Assembly: GCA_038210275.1 (NCBI GenBank)
Contig: JBBQWV010000025.1
Coordinates: 1-37,362 of the forward strand
Direction: 5' to 3'
Source: PALSA-1296 sp038210275
Lineage (GTDB): Bacteria; Bacteroidota; Ignavibacteria; Palsa-1295
DNA: 37,362 nucleotides
Shown: piece by piece, positions 1-6,998 of the stretch
Layout: each line of letters starts with the position of its first letter
How positions within the stretch are numbered: the first letter of the stretch is position 1
Position numbers and translations under genes: made by a program
The notes under the pieces: model-generated
The model's database searches: none
Seen by the model: only the letters and a program-made list of their open reading frames with translations
What the model was told of the DNA's origin: nothing

Positions 1-389
1 ATATCGTTGTGCACATTTGCACCTTTTTCTTCTCTTTTATTTTCATCCTTCATCCTTCCGCCTTTATCCTTATCCCAAACATGGTGCCTATCATCATGCA
101 GACTAATATACGAAATAAAATCCTGTTTGTCAAGGTGCCCATCGACATTTATTTTCTGGGAAAGCTTAGTCAATAATTTATTCCCGTTTCACCCCCTCAT
201 CCTTCACTCTTATAACACCCAAGCAGGGATTAGGAGGATATCTGAGGATCAATGTGGAGCTATAGAGTGAATAGATTTCACCCTAATTTAAATAAATCGT
301 TACCCTAATTTACGGGAATGTAACAATACTACCGAAAAAAATCGTTATATTAAATCGAGAACAATAGGCACCTATAGCAACTTTATAAC
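1..389. other. Intergenic region at left edge, no convincing gene
   Basis: I see no credible gene here; the 87-codon open frame on the + strand has low-complexity content and no family resemblance. The stretch holds a minus-strand promoter-like element (103-133, listed separately) that would drive transcription leftward out of the window, and GGCACC hexamers at 83-88 (other strand), 134-139 (other strand) and 367-372. The last lies 18 bp upstream of the ATPase start at 390, in the setting ATAGGCACCTATA. The DNA is AT-rich like the next three genes. Confidence 0.6.
103..133 (-). promoter_or_regulatory. Promoter-like element, copy C of the GGGCACC-TTGACAAAC family
   Basis: Read on the minus strand, GGGCACCTTGACAAAC is followed by TTATTTCG and TATATTAG. 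The -33 TTG (131-133) and the -7 box (103-110) are separated by exactly 20 bp, as in the two plus-strand copies at 28327 and 28536. The -7 box differs from TAnnTTTG at one position (TATATTAG). Downstream on the minus strand there is a second GGCACC. The gene it would serve lies outside the window. Confidence 0.5.
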
Positions 390-2387
390 ATGAAACTGAA
401 CCTAAAAGGACGAATCGAGCATACACCAGTCTCTCCGGATAATGTGTTGATGCCTTTATTCGAATGCATAATAAATTCGATTCAAGGCATTGAAGATGCC
501 TCAGAACCGAATGGAAAAATTTTGATTCGATTATTGAGGGATGGTGAACCAGAATTACAATTTGAAGAGGGTGGCAAAGAGTCAATAAATTCTCTTGAGA
601 TAATTGACAATGGAATTGGCTTCACCGCTAGGAACTTCGATTCATTTAACACCGCGGATTCTGATTATAAATTTTCAAAGGGGGGAAAAGGAGTAGGTAG
701 ATTCACTTGGTTAGTCGTATTCAAAACAGTGCATGTCGAAAGTATTTTCTTTGATGATGATTCATATTACAGACGTGATTTTGATTTTCTACCAGAAGAA
801 CCCGGAACTCATAATGACATAGTAACGAAGCTTGAAGGTAGCCAAAACCGATCTACAATTATTAGACTGGGTAATATCCAATCTAAATTTAAACTGAATA
901 AGAGAGCAAGCACTCTTGCTGATAGAATATTTGAACACTTCTTAATATTTCTCTTATCGGACCAATGCCCAAAGATCGAACTAATTGATGGACAAGATAA
1001 GATAGAAATCAACAATATGCTTGGAGATAAGAATCAACTTGTGCAGAAGACAGAGGAATTTGTTATAAGGGGAAAATACTTCATTGTAAATCTTATTAAG
1101 CTCTATGGGGCTCAAGAACAGAGTCATAAGGTCTTCTTGTGTGCAAATGGCAGAGAAGTCGAATCCAAGGCTTTAAAAAATTTTTTACCTGATTTACCCG
1201 CTGGACGAATTCCTGAACATGATGGAGCTAGAGAATTCATGTGCCTTGCCACAATTACATCTAGTTATTTCGATGACAATCTGAATCCGGAAAGAACAAT
1301 GCTACTGATTCCAGAAAGTGGGCAACTTTTTGAGGATCAAATATCCAAAGAAGAAATCTTATCAAACTTTCAAAAGATAATTGATGGTTTTCTAGGGCCG
1401 AGCTTAGAGAAATATTCGAACGAGAAAAAAACAATTGTAAAATCTTTTATTGAAAATGAAGCACCGCAGTATAGGGCACTCTTGAATGAAAAATATATTA
1501 AGTATATAAATGAGATGCCATATACTGAGAACACTGAAAAACTGGAAATGCAATTGCATAAAATTAAGTACGAAATTGATGCAACGACTAGAGTTAAGGT
1601 TAGTGAGATGCTAAGAACTACTGTGGACGAATCACATTATAAAGAGTTTAATGAAGAGGCAACGAATCTCTTGTCAGAGGTTTCGGAACTCAGCAAATCT
1701 GCATTAGCGGAGTATATCATCCATAGAAAATTAATACTTGATCTTTTTGAAAAAAAATTAAAGATAACAGATGATGATACATATGAGCTAGAAAAGACGA
1801 TCCACGAAGTTATTTTTCCATTGAGGGCAACGAGTGATGATATTGATTCCAGACATAATTTATGGATGGTTGATGAAAGATTGTCATACCATAAATACTT
1901 GGCATCAGATATGCCTTTTGATGAAATGAGTGAAGTCCAAGTTGAAAGCAGGAATAGGCCAGACTTAATTATTTTTAACGGATCAAGTGCATTGAGCGAA
2001 AGTGATGATCAGCCATATAATTCTATTGTGATTATTGAGTTCAAAAAACCAATGCGTAGATCTATTGGTGAAGAGGACAATCCTATAGCTCAAGTTTACA
2101 AATACATACGGAATATTAGATCAGGGAGTGCACTTACGAAGAGTGGCAGACCGGTTAGGTTAGCAAATGAGGACATTCCATTTTTTTGTTATATTCTTTG
2201 TGATATTACTCCAAAAATAAAACAATATGCTGATGATGCTGATCTAAATATTACTCCAGATCGTCTCGGTTACTTCGGCTACAGTAAAGCATACAGTGCA
2301 TATGTGGAAATAATTTCATATGACAAGCTACTGATTGATGCAAAAAAACGGAATAGAATATTATTCGACAAGCTAGGTTTAAAATAA
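390..2387 (+). CDS. GHKL (Hsp90/MutL/MORC-like) ATPase fused to a PD-(D/E)xK nuclease-like domain, candidate defence protein
   Basis: This 665-residue protein begins with a GHKL ATP-binding fold. The N-box is E25-C-I-I-N29, the D-x-G-x-G motif is D73-N-G-I-G77, and the glycine lid is G99-K-G-V-G103. The middle region (about 150-340) is compatible with the S5-type transducer domain that follows the ATPase in MutL and MORC proteins, and 340-480 is rich in charged helices. The C-terminal part carries P524-D525-L-I-I, then I-I-E550-F-K552, the spacing expected of a PD-(D/E)xK nuclease core, followed by a 'DIPFFCYILCD' strand. GHKL ATPases joined to restriction-type nucleases (paraMORC-like) are known from restriction and phage-defence loci. 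A defence role is inference. The gene is markedly more AT-rich than gyrB, which suggests transfer. The ATG at 390 has no clear ribosome binding site. Confidence 0.75.
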   Translation: MKLNLKGRIEHTPVSPDNVLMPLFECIINSIQGIEDASEPNGKILIRLLRDGEPELQFEEGGKESINSLEIIDNGIGFTARNFDSFNTADSDYKFSKGGKGVGRFTWLVVFKTVHVESIFFDDDSYYRRDFDFLPEEPGTHNDIVTKLEGSQNRSTIIRLGNIQSKFKLNKRASTLADRIFEHFLIFLLSDQCPKIELIDGQDKIEINNMLGDKNQLVQKTEEFVIRGKYFIVNLIKLYGAQEQSHKVFLCANGREVESKALKNFLPDLPAGRIPEHDGAREFMCLATITSSYFDDNLNPERTMLLIPESGQLFEDQISKEEILSNFQKIIDGFLGPSLEKYSNEKKTIVKSFIENEAPQYRALLNEKYIKYINEMPYTENTEKLEMQLHKIKYEIDATTRVKVSEMLRTTVDESHYKEFNEEATNLLSEVSELSKSALAEYIIHRKLILDLFEKKLKITDDDTYELEKTIHEVIFPLRATSDDIDSRHNLWMVDERLSYHKYLASDMPFDEMSEVQVESRNRPDLIIFNGSSALSESDDQPYNSIVIIEFKKPMRRSIGEEDNPIAQVYKYIRNIRSGSALTKSGRPVRLANEDIPFFCYILCDITPKIKQYADDADLNITPDRLGYFGYSKAYSAYVEIISYDKLLIDAKKRNRILFDKLGLK

Positions 2388-2452
2388 ATTAAATAGATAA
2401 ACTTCTTTCCATCCCACTAAAGCATATAGTACTAATTACCGTGCGTTGGTAT

Positions 2453-3322
2453 TTATGTTTCCGATAACACTTTTTGAATCATGTTTAACAAATCGGCTTG
2501 CCTTGAAGTCACACCGAACGCGCCAAGATCCAAGGCTTCATCTCCATTTTTCTTTACGGTTGAAGAACTCGCATAAATTATTATAGGTATTTTGATATGT
2601 AAATTTTTAACTTTATTAAGAAGGTCTAATCCAGCTCTCATATTGGGTCCTCTACCCATATCTGATATAATAAGATCAACTCTCTTAGATTTTAAATAGT
2701 CCATTGCTAAATTGGTATCGGTTCGCAACTCGAAAGTTACTCCAGCTTGTTCTAAAATTGATCGAGGGTATTCATTATTTTTGGGGTGATCATCAACCCA
2801 AAGTATAGTTTTGCCTCTTAGCCTATCTGCGTCCACTCTCTCTTCACGCATTGTACCCTTTCTTATTGTAACAGCAGATTGCCTTAGCTCAGTTAATTCG
2901 AGAAAAAGTTTCCTAATTTCGCCGAATTCTTGCATTGACTTTTCTTTATGGCTTTCTATGACATTGTCCATATCGCCAAGTTTTTGATTCAGTAACCCTT
3001 CAAAAGAATTCTGAAATCTTTCATTTACTGATTCTTGGATATCTTTTTTAGTTTTCCAATTCAACCATGCAAATACTCCGATTGCTAAAACGCTCAAACT
3101 AGTAAGCACCTTGAGAAGCATATCATAGTAGTCCTTTGTATATTCTCGATGCTTATCATTTTCCTTGCTAAGAATATCTTCGTACTTCAAGATAATTTCA
3201 TTAGGGTCTGCAGTTTTCTCAGCTCCACGCACTGTAACCGTATCCTTCCTTGCATGTATTTGTGCATATAATGGAGACAGATTTAGCAACAAAAAAAATA
3301 CCAAAAAAAAAGTCTTTCTCAT
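2453..3322 (-). CDS. Membrane-anchored receiver (response-regulator-like) protein with signal peptide and coiled coil
   Basis: The protein has 289 residues. A signal peptide (residues 1-20, ending LSPLYA) is followed by a short extracytoplasmic stretch, a transmembrane helix at about 69-89 (ending AIGVFAWLNW), a charged helical region at about 91-150 likely to form a coiled coil, and a receiver domain from about 171 to the end. Receiver landmarks are the acidic pair D177-D178, the phosphoacceptor D221 in 'IISDMG' and S252 in 'YASSS'. The conserved lysine of canonical receivers is not visible; the position reads V-T-S-R-Q near 271-275. There is no output domain, so signalling would pass back through the membrane helix or to a partner. 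It is convergent with the ATPase gene (65 bp between stops) and similarly AT-rich. A link with the ATPase is inference. Confidence 0.7.
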   Translation of the reverse strand: MRKTFFLVFFLLLNLSPLYAQIHARKDTVTVRGAEKTADPNEIILKYEDILSKENDKHREYTKDYYDMLLKVLTSLSVLAIGVFAWLNWKTKKDIQESVNERFQNSFEGLLNQKLGDMDNVIESHKEKSMQEFGEIRKLFLELTELRQSAVTIRKGTMREERVDADRLRGKTILWVDDHPKNNEYPRSILEQAGVTFELRTDTNLAMDYLKSKRVDLIISDMGRGPNMRAGLDLLNKVKNLHIKIPIIIYASSSTVKKNGDEALDLGAFGVTSRQADLLNMIQKVLSET

Positions 3323-3374
3323 ATTGTATACCTAAAATTAACTTATTTTCAATCCTATACAAAAGCAATTCATT

Positions 3375-3382
3375 CAAAAATA
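3375..3382 (-). promoter_or_regulatory. Possible -7 box for the receiver gene
   Basis: On the minus strand TATTTTTG (TAnnTTTG) lies about 55 bp upstream of the ATG at 3322. No TTG is found 19-21 bp further upstream (TAG at the expected place), so the call rests on the -7 box alone. Confidence 0.25.
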
Positions 3383-3430
3383 CGCAAATTTGATTTGGAT
3401 GACTAAGAATATTATTCTACTCGCCTTTCA

Positions 3431-3564
3431 GCAAACCTTCCACTCCAAATTTTTGTTCTATCATTACCAAAAATTTACCCCTGTAAGTTGTTTAATTTCA
3501 ATTAGTTACATTTCCACATTTAATGGCAAAAGCTCAGGATTACGGCGCGCAGGATATTCAGATT
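3431..3564 (+). repeat. Duplicated gyrB promoter region and first 14 codons (left copy)
   Basis: This 134-bp segment matches 4177-4310 without gaps. The last 60 bp (3505-3564 versus 4251-4310) are identical, and the upstream part differs at scattered positions. It includes the gyrB leader and start codon. The copies are 746 bp apart and enclose 3565-4176, which carries one small gene on the opposite strand. The arrangement looks like an insertion at the 5' end of gyrB that restored the gene end. Confidence 0.9.
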
Positions 3565-3576
3565 TGGAACTCCTAA
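3523..3576 (+). pseudogene. Aborted copy of the gyrB 5' end
   Basis: The duplicated start gives MAKAQDYGAQDIQI, identical to GyrB residues 1-14, then diverges into W-N-S and a stop at 3574-3576. The product would be a 17-residue peptide with no gyrase function. If the duplicated leader keeps its promoter, it would still be transcribed towards the gene at 3717-4100, antisense to it. It is a remnant rather than a gene. Confidence 0.8.
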
Positions 3577-3716
3577 CCTTCCTACCGACTTCACTCATTA
3601 ATACTATCGGGTTTAAATCTCCACTTCGATCTCAATCCAGACATTGTTTTGGGATTTGTCTCTTTTTGGGGAGCCAGTTATTTCTTCCGGTTTAATTTAT
3701 CGGTTATATCTTGAAA

Positions 3717-4100
3717 TTACCCATTACTAGTACTCTTCATAAAACCATAACTCCTTTCAAATGCTTTCTTGAACCCTTCTATCTCATGATTGAAAATGAC
3801 GATCGTGTATCCTTTCTCTCCTCCGATTTCTTTTTCAAGTTCAGAGATTGTTAGAAATTTCTTACCACGTTCATCAAGCTTTATATCAAAAAAGAAACGG
3901 TGCTTTTCATTTCCTGATTCAGTGGTGTGTAGGTTTACTTTGGATTTCTTTTCCTCTCTTTCGTTAGCATTAACACGTCGTATTCGACTTTGTCTATTCT
4001 CAGACTTCTCAAGGAGTATTGAAGTCTTTGAGAATTTAATGTACAGCCAAATACAGCCAATAAAACCAGCCGCAGCAACTAAATACAAGATTGTATCCAT
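3717..4100 (-). CDS. Membrane-anchored PUR-like (DUF3276-type) small protein
   Basis: I start this 127-residue protein at the ATG at 4100. The open frame continues upstream to a TTG at 4172, but that would add a second hydrophobic stretch. A transmembrane helix occupies about residues 5-24. A basic linker (with 'NRQSRIRRVNANEREEKK') follows. The C-terminal half has the pattern of Bacteroidota PUR-family nucleic-acid-binding proteins: an 'RFFFDIK' strand, a 'KKFLTISELEK' strand-helix, and a final 'FKKAFERSYGFM' helix. PUR proteins bind single-stranded nucleic acid; a membrane anchor is unusual. The gene is the only occupant of the insert between the two gyrB 5' copies and is divergent from gyrB. 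The family call is by eye and moderate. Confidence 0.55.
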   Translation of the reverse strand: MDTILYLVAAAGFIGCIWLYIKFSKTSILLEKSENRQSRIRRVNANEREEKKSKVNLHTTESGNEKHRFFFDIKLDERGKKFLTISELEKEIGGEKGYTIVIFNHEIEGFKKAFERSYGFMKSTSNG

Positions 4101-4176
4101 ATAAATTGAGGATAAAAACAAAAGCAACGTAATCGTAAAATAATCGTTCAAAATACCTGTTTTTGTGTACAAATCC

Positions 4177-4310
4177 GCAAACCTTCCCCCTTAAATTTTT
4201 GTTCTATCATTACCAAAAATTTACCCTTGTAAGTTGTTTATTTTCAATCAGTTACATTTCCACATTTAATGGCAAAAGCTCAGGATTACGGCGCGCAGGA
4301 TATTCAGATT
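4177..4310 (+). repeat. Duplicated gyrB promoter region and first 14 codons (right, functional copy)
   Basis: This is the partner of 3431-3564 and is joined to the intact gyrB. TACATTTC just upstream of the ATG at 4269 resembles a TAnnTTTG -7 box with one mismatch. No correctly spaced TTG is present at 20 bp, so I do not call the promoter precisely. Confidence 0.9.
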
Positions 4311-6269
4311 CTTAAAGGACTCGAAGCGGTGCGCAAGCGCCCTGCTATGTATATCGGCGATGTTGGTCCGCGCGGGCTTCATCACCTTGTCTATGAGATC
4401 GTCGATAACTCTATTGACGAAGTGCTTGCGGGTCATGCCTCGGAGATTTCTGTCTCGCTTAATGAAGATGGCAGCTGTACCGTCACTGATAACGGACGCG
4501 GAATCCCGACGGGCATCCACCCGACAGAAAATGTTAGCGCATTGCAAGTCGTAATGACGATGCTTCATGCCGGCGGTAAATTCGATAAGAATTCGTATAA
4601 GGTTTCCGGCGGTCTGCATGGCGTCGGCGCATCGGTGGTGAATGCGCTCAGCGAATGGTGCGAAGTCGAAGTATCACATGACGGCGAAATTTTTTATCAG
4701 AAATATCTGGCAGGCGAACCGACTGCGGATGTAAAGGTGATCGGCAAAACAAAAGCCACCGGCACAAAAGTAACGTGGCTGCCGGATGCAGAAATTTTCA
4801 AAGCATCTATCGTGATGCGCTTCGATGCATTGCGCGAGAGAATGATGGAGCTATCGTTCTTGAATCCGGTCGTTACGATCAAGATGAGCGATGCGCGTTC
4901 GAAGGATGAAGAAATTTTCCATGCAAGCGGCGGCTTGCGCGATTTCGTCAAGCATACCGATCGCAATAAAATTTCTTTGCATAAGCCTGTCTTCGTTGAA
5001 GGCATGAAGGAGAATACTCCGGTGGAAGTCTGCTTCGAGTATAACGATAGCTTCAACGAAAATCTTTTCAGCTACGTCAATAACATTAATACGCATGAAG
5101 GCGGTACGCACGTTGCCGGCTTTAAGACGGCGCTGACGCGCACGATGAATAATTGGGCAGCGAAAAATAATCTGATCAAATCGGATAAGATCTCGCTCAC
5201 CGGTGATGACTTCCGCGAAGGTTTGACGGCGATCATCTCCGTCAAAGTTCAGGAGCCGCAGTTCGAAGGACAGACAAAAACGAAGCTTGGCAATAGCGAA
5301 GTCAAAGGTATCGTCGAATCAATTTTAGGAGAGCAGCTTTCGGCATTCTTGGAAGAGAATCCGCCGATCGGCAAACGCATTATCGAAAAAGTGATGCGCG
5401 CTGCCGAAGCCCGCGAAGCTGCACGCAAAGCAAAAGAAATGGTGCGCCGCAAGAATTCGCTGGAGAATTCTGCACTGCCAGGCAAGCTTGCCGATTGCTC
5501 GATCACCGATCCGGAGCATTGCGAAATTTATTTAGTCGAAGGTGATTCCGCAGGTGGATCAGCAAAGCAAGGACGCGATAGACGCTTCCAAGCTATTCTT
5601 CCACTCAAAGGAAAAATTCTGAACGTGCAGAAAGCGCGTTTGCATAAGATGCTTGAGAACGAAGAAGTTCGTAATATTTTCACAGCACTCGGAGTGGGTA
5701 TTGGCGAAGGCCAAGATCTCTCGAAGATTCGTTACGGCAAAGTCATCCTCATGGCTGATGCTGATATTGATGGTGCGCATATTCGCACATTGATCCTGAC
5801 GTTATTCTATAATCACATGCGTGATCTGATCGAGAACGGAAATATTTATATTGCACAACCGCCGCTTTATAAGATCAAAAAAGGCAAGCAAGAATTTTAT
5901 GCTTATAACGACGAAGAGCGCGATGAAGTCCTGAAGCGCATTCGTGCAATGAAAAAAGGAAAAGATGAACCGGAGGAAGAGGAAATCTTGGACGAAGGAT
6001 TTGTCGCCGATGAAAGTTCGGTTGCAACGATTGTTCCGCCGGATATGAAGGGCATCGTGATCTCGCGCTTCAAAGGTCTTGGCGAGATGAATCCCGAACA
6101 ACTCTGGAGCACAACAATGAATCCGGAAACACGCACGCTGCTAAGAGTGGAGATCGAATCCGCCGCAGCCGCCGCCGACATCTTCGAAACCCTCATGGGC
6201 GACGAAGTAGAACCAAGACGCGCCTTCATCGAAAAGAATGCAACGTATGTAAGGAATTTGGATGTGTAG
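4269..6269 (+). CDS. gyrB: DNA gyrase subunit B
   Basis: GyrB is the ATPase subunit of the type IIA topoisomerase that introduces negative supercoils; it acts with GyrA in the cytoplasm. The 666 residues have full bacterial GyrB order. The GHKL ATPase shows 'EIVDNSIDE' (catalytic Glu and Mg-binding Asn), 'DNGRGIPTGIHP' and 'GGLHGVGASVVNALS'. The transducer domain follows, then the TOPRIM domain with 'LVEGDSAGGSAKQGRDR' and 'MADADIDGAHIRTL', and the C-terminal 'FKGLGEMNPEQLW' box. A short acidic insert (EPEEEEILDE) lies between the TOPRIM motifs and that box. Both ends of the gene are duplicated nearby: the first 14 codons at 3431-3564 and the last 30 or so at 6853-6940. The stop at 6267-6269 is 3 bp before the next gene, so the DUF4160/DUF2442 pair is probably cotranscribed with it. 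Confidence 0.98.
   Translation: MAKAQDYGAQDIQILKGLEAVRKRPAMYIGDVGPRGLHHLVYEIVDNSIDEVLAGHASEISVSLNEDGSCTVTDNGRGIPTGIHPTENVSALQVVMTMLHAGGKFDKNSYKVSGGLHGVGASVVNALSEWCEVEVSHDGEIFYQKYLAGEPTADVKVIGKTKATGTKVTWLPDAEIFKASIVMRFDALRERMMELSFLNPVVTIKMSDARSKDEEIFHASGGLRDFVKHTDRNKISLHKPVFVEGMKENTPVEVCFEYNDSFNENLFSYVNNINTHEGGTHVAGFKTALTRTMNNWAAKNNLIKSDKISLTGDDFREGLTAIISVKVQEPQFEGQTKTKLGNSEVKGIVESILGEQLSAFLEENPPIGKRIIEKVMRAAEAREAARKAKEMVRRKNSLENSALPGKLADCSITDPEHCEIYLVEGDSAGGSAKQGRDRRFQAILPLKGKILNVQKARLHKMLENEEVRNIFTALGVGIGEGQDLSKIRYGKVILMADADIDGAHIRTLILTLFYNHMRDLIENGNIYIAQPPLYKIKKGKQEFYAYNDEERDEVLKRIRAMKKGKDEPEEEEILDEGFVADESSVATIVPPDMKGIVISRFKGLGEMNPEQLWSTTMNPETRTLLRVEIESAAAAADIFETLMGDEVEPRRAFIEKNATYVRNLDV
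6176..6269 (+). repeat. gyrB 3' end, copy joined to the intact gene
   Basis: The last roughly 31 codons of gyrB reappear at 6853-6940. The first 45 bp of the two copies (from cgacatcttcg) are identical. After that the downstream copy has substitutions, a 1-bp insertion and a small deletion. The pair encloses the DUF4160/DUF2442 genes. Confidence 0.9.
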
Positions 6270-6272
6270 GGT

Positions 6273-6542
6273 ATGCCGGAAATCAGCCGATTCTTTGGAA
6301 TAGTTATTCAAATGTACCGCGAGAACGAAGCGCGGCATCATCGCCCACATTTCCATGCCATATACTCAGGGGAAGCCTCGGTATTTGCATTAGATCCTGT
6401 CGAATTGCTGGCAGGAAATATTCCTACCAGACAAAGGCGCTTTGTCGAAGCATGGGCAGAGCTTCATCATGAGGAACTCTTAGAAGATTGGGATCTTTTA
6501 CAAGAGGGTGAGCTGACGAAACGAATTGAGCCACTGCAATAA
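6273..6542 (+). CDS. DUF4160 domain protein
   Basis: The 89 residues match the DUF4160 family over the whole length: the start 'MPEISRFFGIVIQMY', then 'HHRPHFHAIYSGEASVFALD', and a C-terminal helix with 'RQRRFVEAWAELHHEELLEDW'. DUF4160 genes are commonly found just upstream of DUF2442 genes, as here (3 bp apart), and the pair is often suspected to be toxin-antitoxin-like. The biochemical activity is unknown. Its ATG follows the gyrB stop after 3 bp, so it can ride on gyrB transcription and perhaps translation. With its partner it fills the insert between the two gyrB 3' copies. Confidence 0.85.
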   Translation: MPEISRFFGIVIQMYRENEARHHRPHFHAIYSGEASVFALDPVELLAGNIPTRQRRFVEAWAELHHEELLEDWDLLQEGELTKRIEPLQ

Positions 6543-6545
6543 AAT

Positions 6546-6836
6546 ATGGACATTCATGAAATTCATTATATCGAAGATGTGAAGGTCGTTGGCGATTATA
6601 TGCTTGATCTAACATTCGAGGATGGATTGACTAAACGTGTCAATCTTGCACATACATTTTGGGGAGAATTGTTTAGCCCTCTTGAAGATCCTAATTATTT
6701 TCGGCAAGTAACCTTAAATCCTGAAGTTCGCACCATTGTATGGCCGAACGGCGCAGATTTCGATCCCGATACCCTTTATCATTGGGAAGAAAATGCTGAT
6801 TGGTTCAGAGCGAAAGCGAAGGAGATAGCTGCATGA
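6546..6836 (+). CDS. DUF2442 domain protein
   Basis: A 96-residue protein of the DUF2442 family. Family features are the N-terminal 'VKVVGDYMLDLTFEDG' strands, the 'GELFSPLEDPNYFRQV' segment, 'EVRTIVWPNGADFDPDTLY' and the C-terminal tail. This is the usual partner of DUF4160; the fold resembles the NE0471 N-terminal domain. It may act as the antitoxin-like or regulatory member of the pair, which is inference. The stop overlaps the ATG of the 35-codon chimeric frame (ATGA), so the gyrB-like tail may still be translated by coupling. Confidence 0.85.
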   Translation: MDIHEIHYIEDVKVVGDYMLDLTFEDGLTKRVNLAHTFWGELFSPLEDPNYFRQVTLNPEVRTIVWPNGADFDPDTLYHWEENADWFRAKAKEIAA

Positions 6837-6940
6837 AAAAGGCTGTCAAAAACGACATCTTCGAAACCCTCATGGGCGACGAAGTAGAACCAAGACGTGC
6901 CTTCACCAGAAAAGAATGCGACGTATGTAAGGATGTTTAG
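6833..6940 (+). pseudogene. Chimeric 35-codon frame carrying the duplicated gyrB C-terminal tail
   Basis: The frame opens at an ATG overlapping the DUF2442 stop (ATGA), starts MKKAVKND, and then continues in the gyrase frame with 'IFETLMGDEVEPRRAF', as in GyrB. A 1-bp insertion then shifts it to 'TRKECDVCKDV' and a TAG at 6938-6940. It is best read as the displaced 3' end of gyrB left by the insertion of the preceding two genes. It could also be a translated fusion peptide with two cysteines, but nothing supports a function. Confidence 0.75.
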
Positions 6941-6963
6941 GTGATAGGTGCGAATTTATGACC

Positions 6964-6994
6964 TTACAAAACTATTTAAAATGTCGTATATTTG
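6964..6994 (+). promoter_or_regulatory. Bacteroidota-type promoter, probable leaderless start
   Basis: A TTA (6964-6966, followed by CAAAA) lies 20 bp before TATATTTG (6987-6994). This -7 box sits 4 bp before the ATG at 6999, so the mRNA would have almost no leader. The context cgTATATTTG is the same as in the promoters at 28224-28254, 28327 and 28536. Confidence 0.6.
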
Positions 6995-6998
6995 TAGT

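Noticed and set aside
7..270. 87-codon open frame on the + strand at the left edge
   Set aside because: The product is low in complexity (many Ser, Leu, Phe), has no family look, and the region contains a promoter-like element on the other strand.
3390..3695. 101-codon open frame on the + strand
   Set aside because: It runs through the duplicated gyrB leader in another frame; the reading is explained by the repeat and has no protein-like features.
4240..4268. Exact gyrB promoter
   Set aside because: TACATTTC resembles a -7 box, but the TTG triplets upstream are at 16 or 23 bp, not 19-21.
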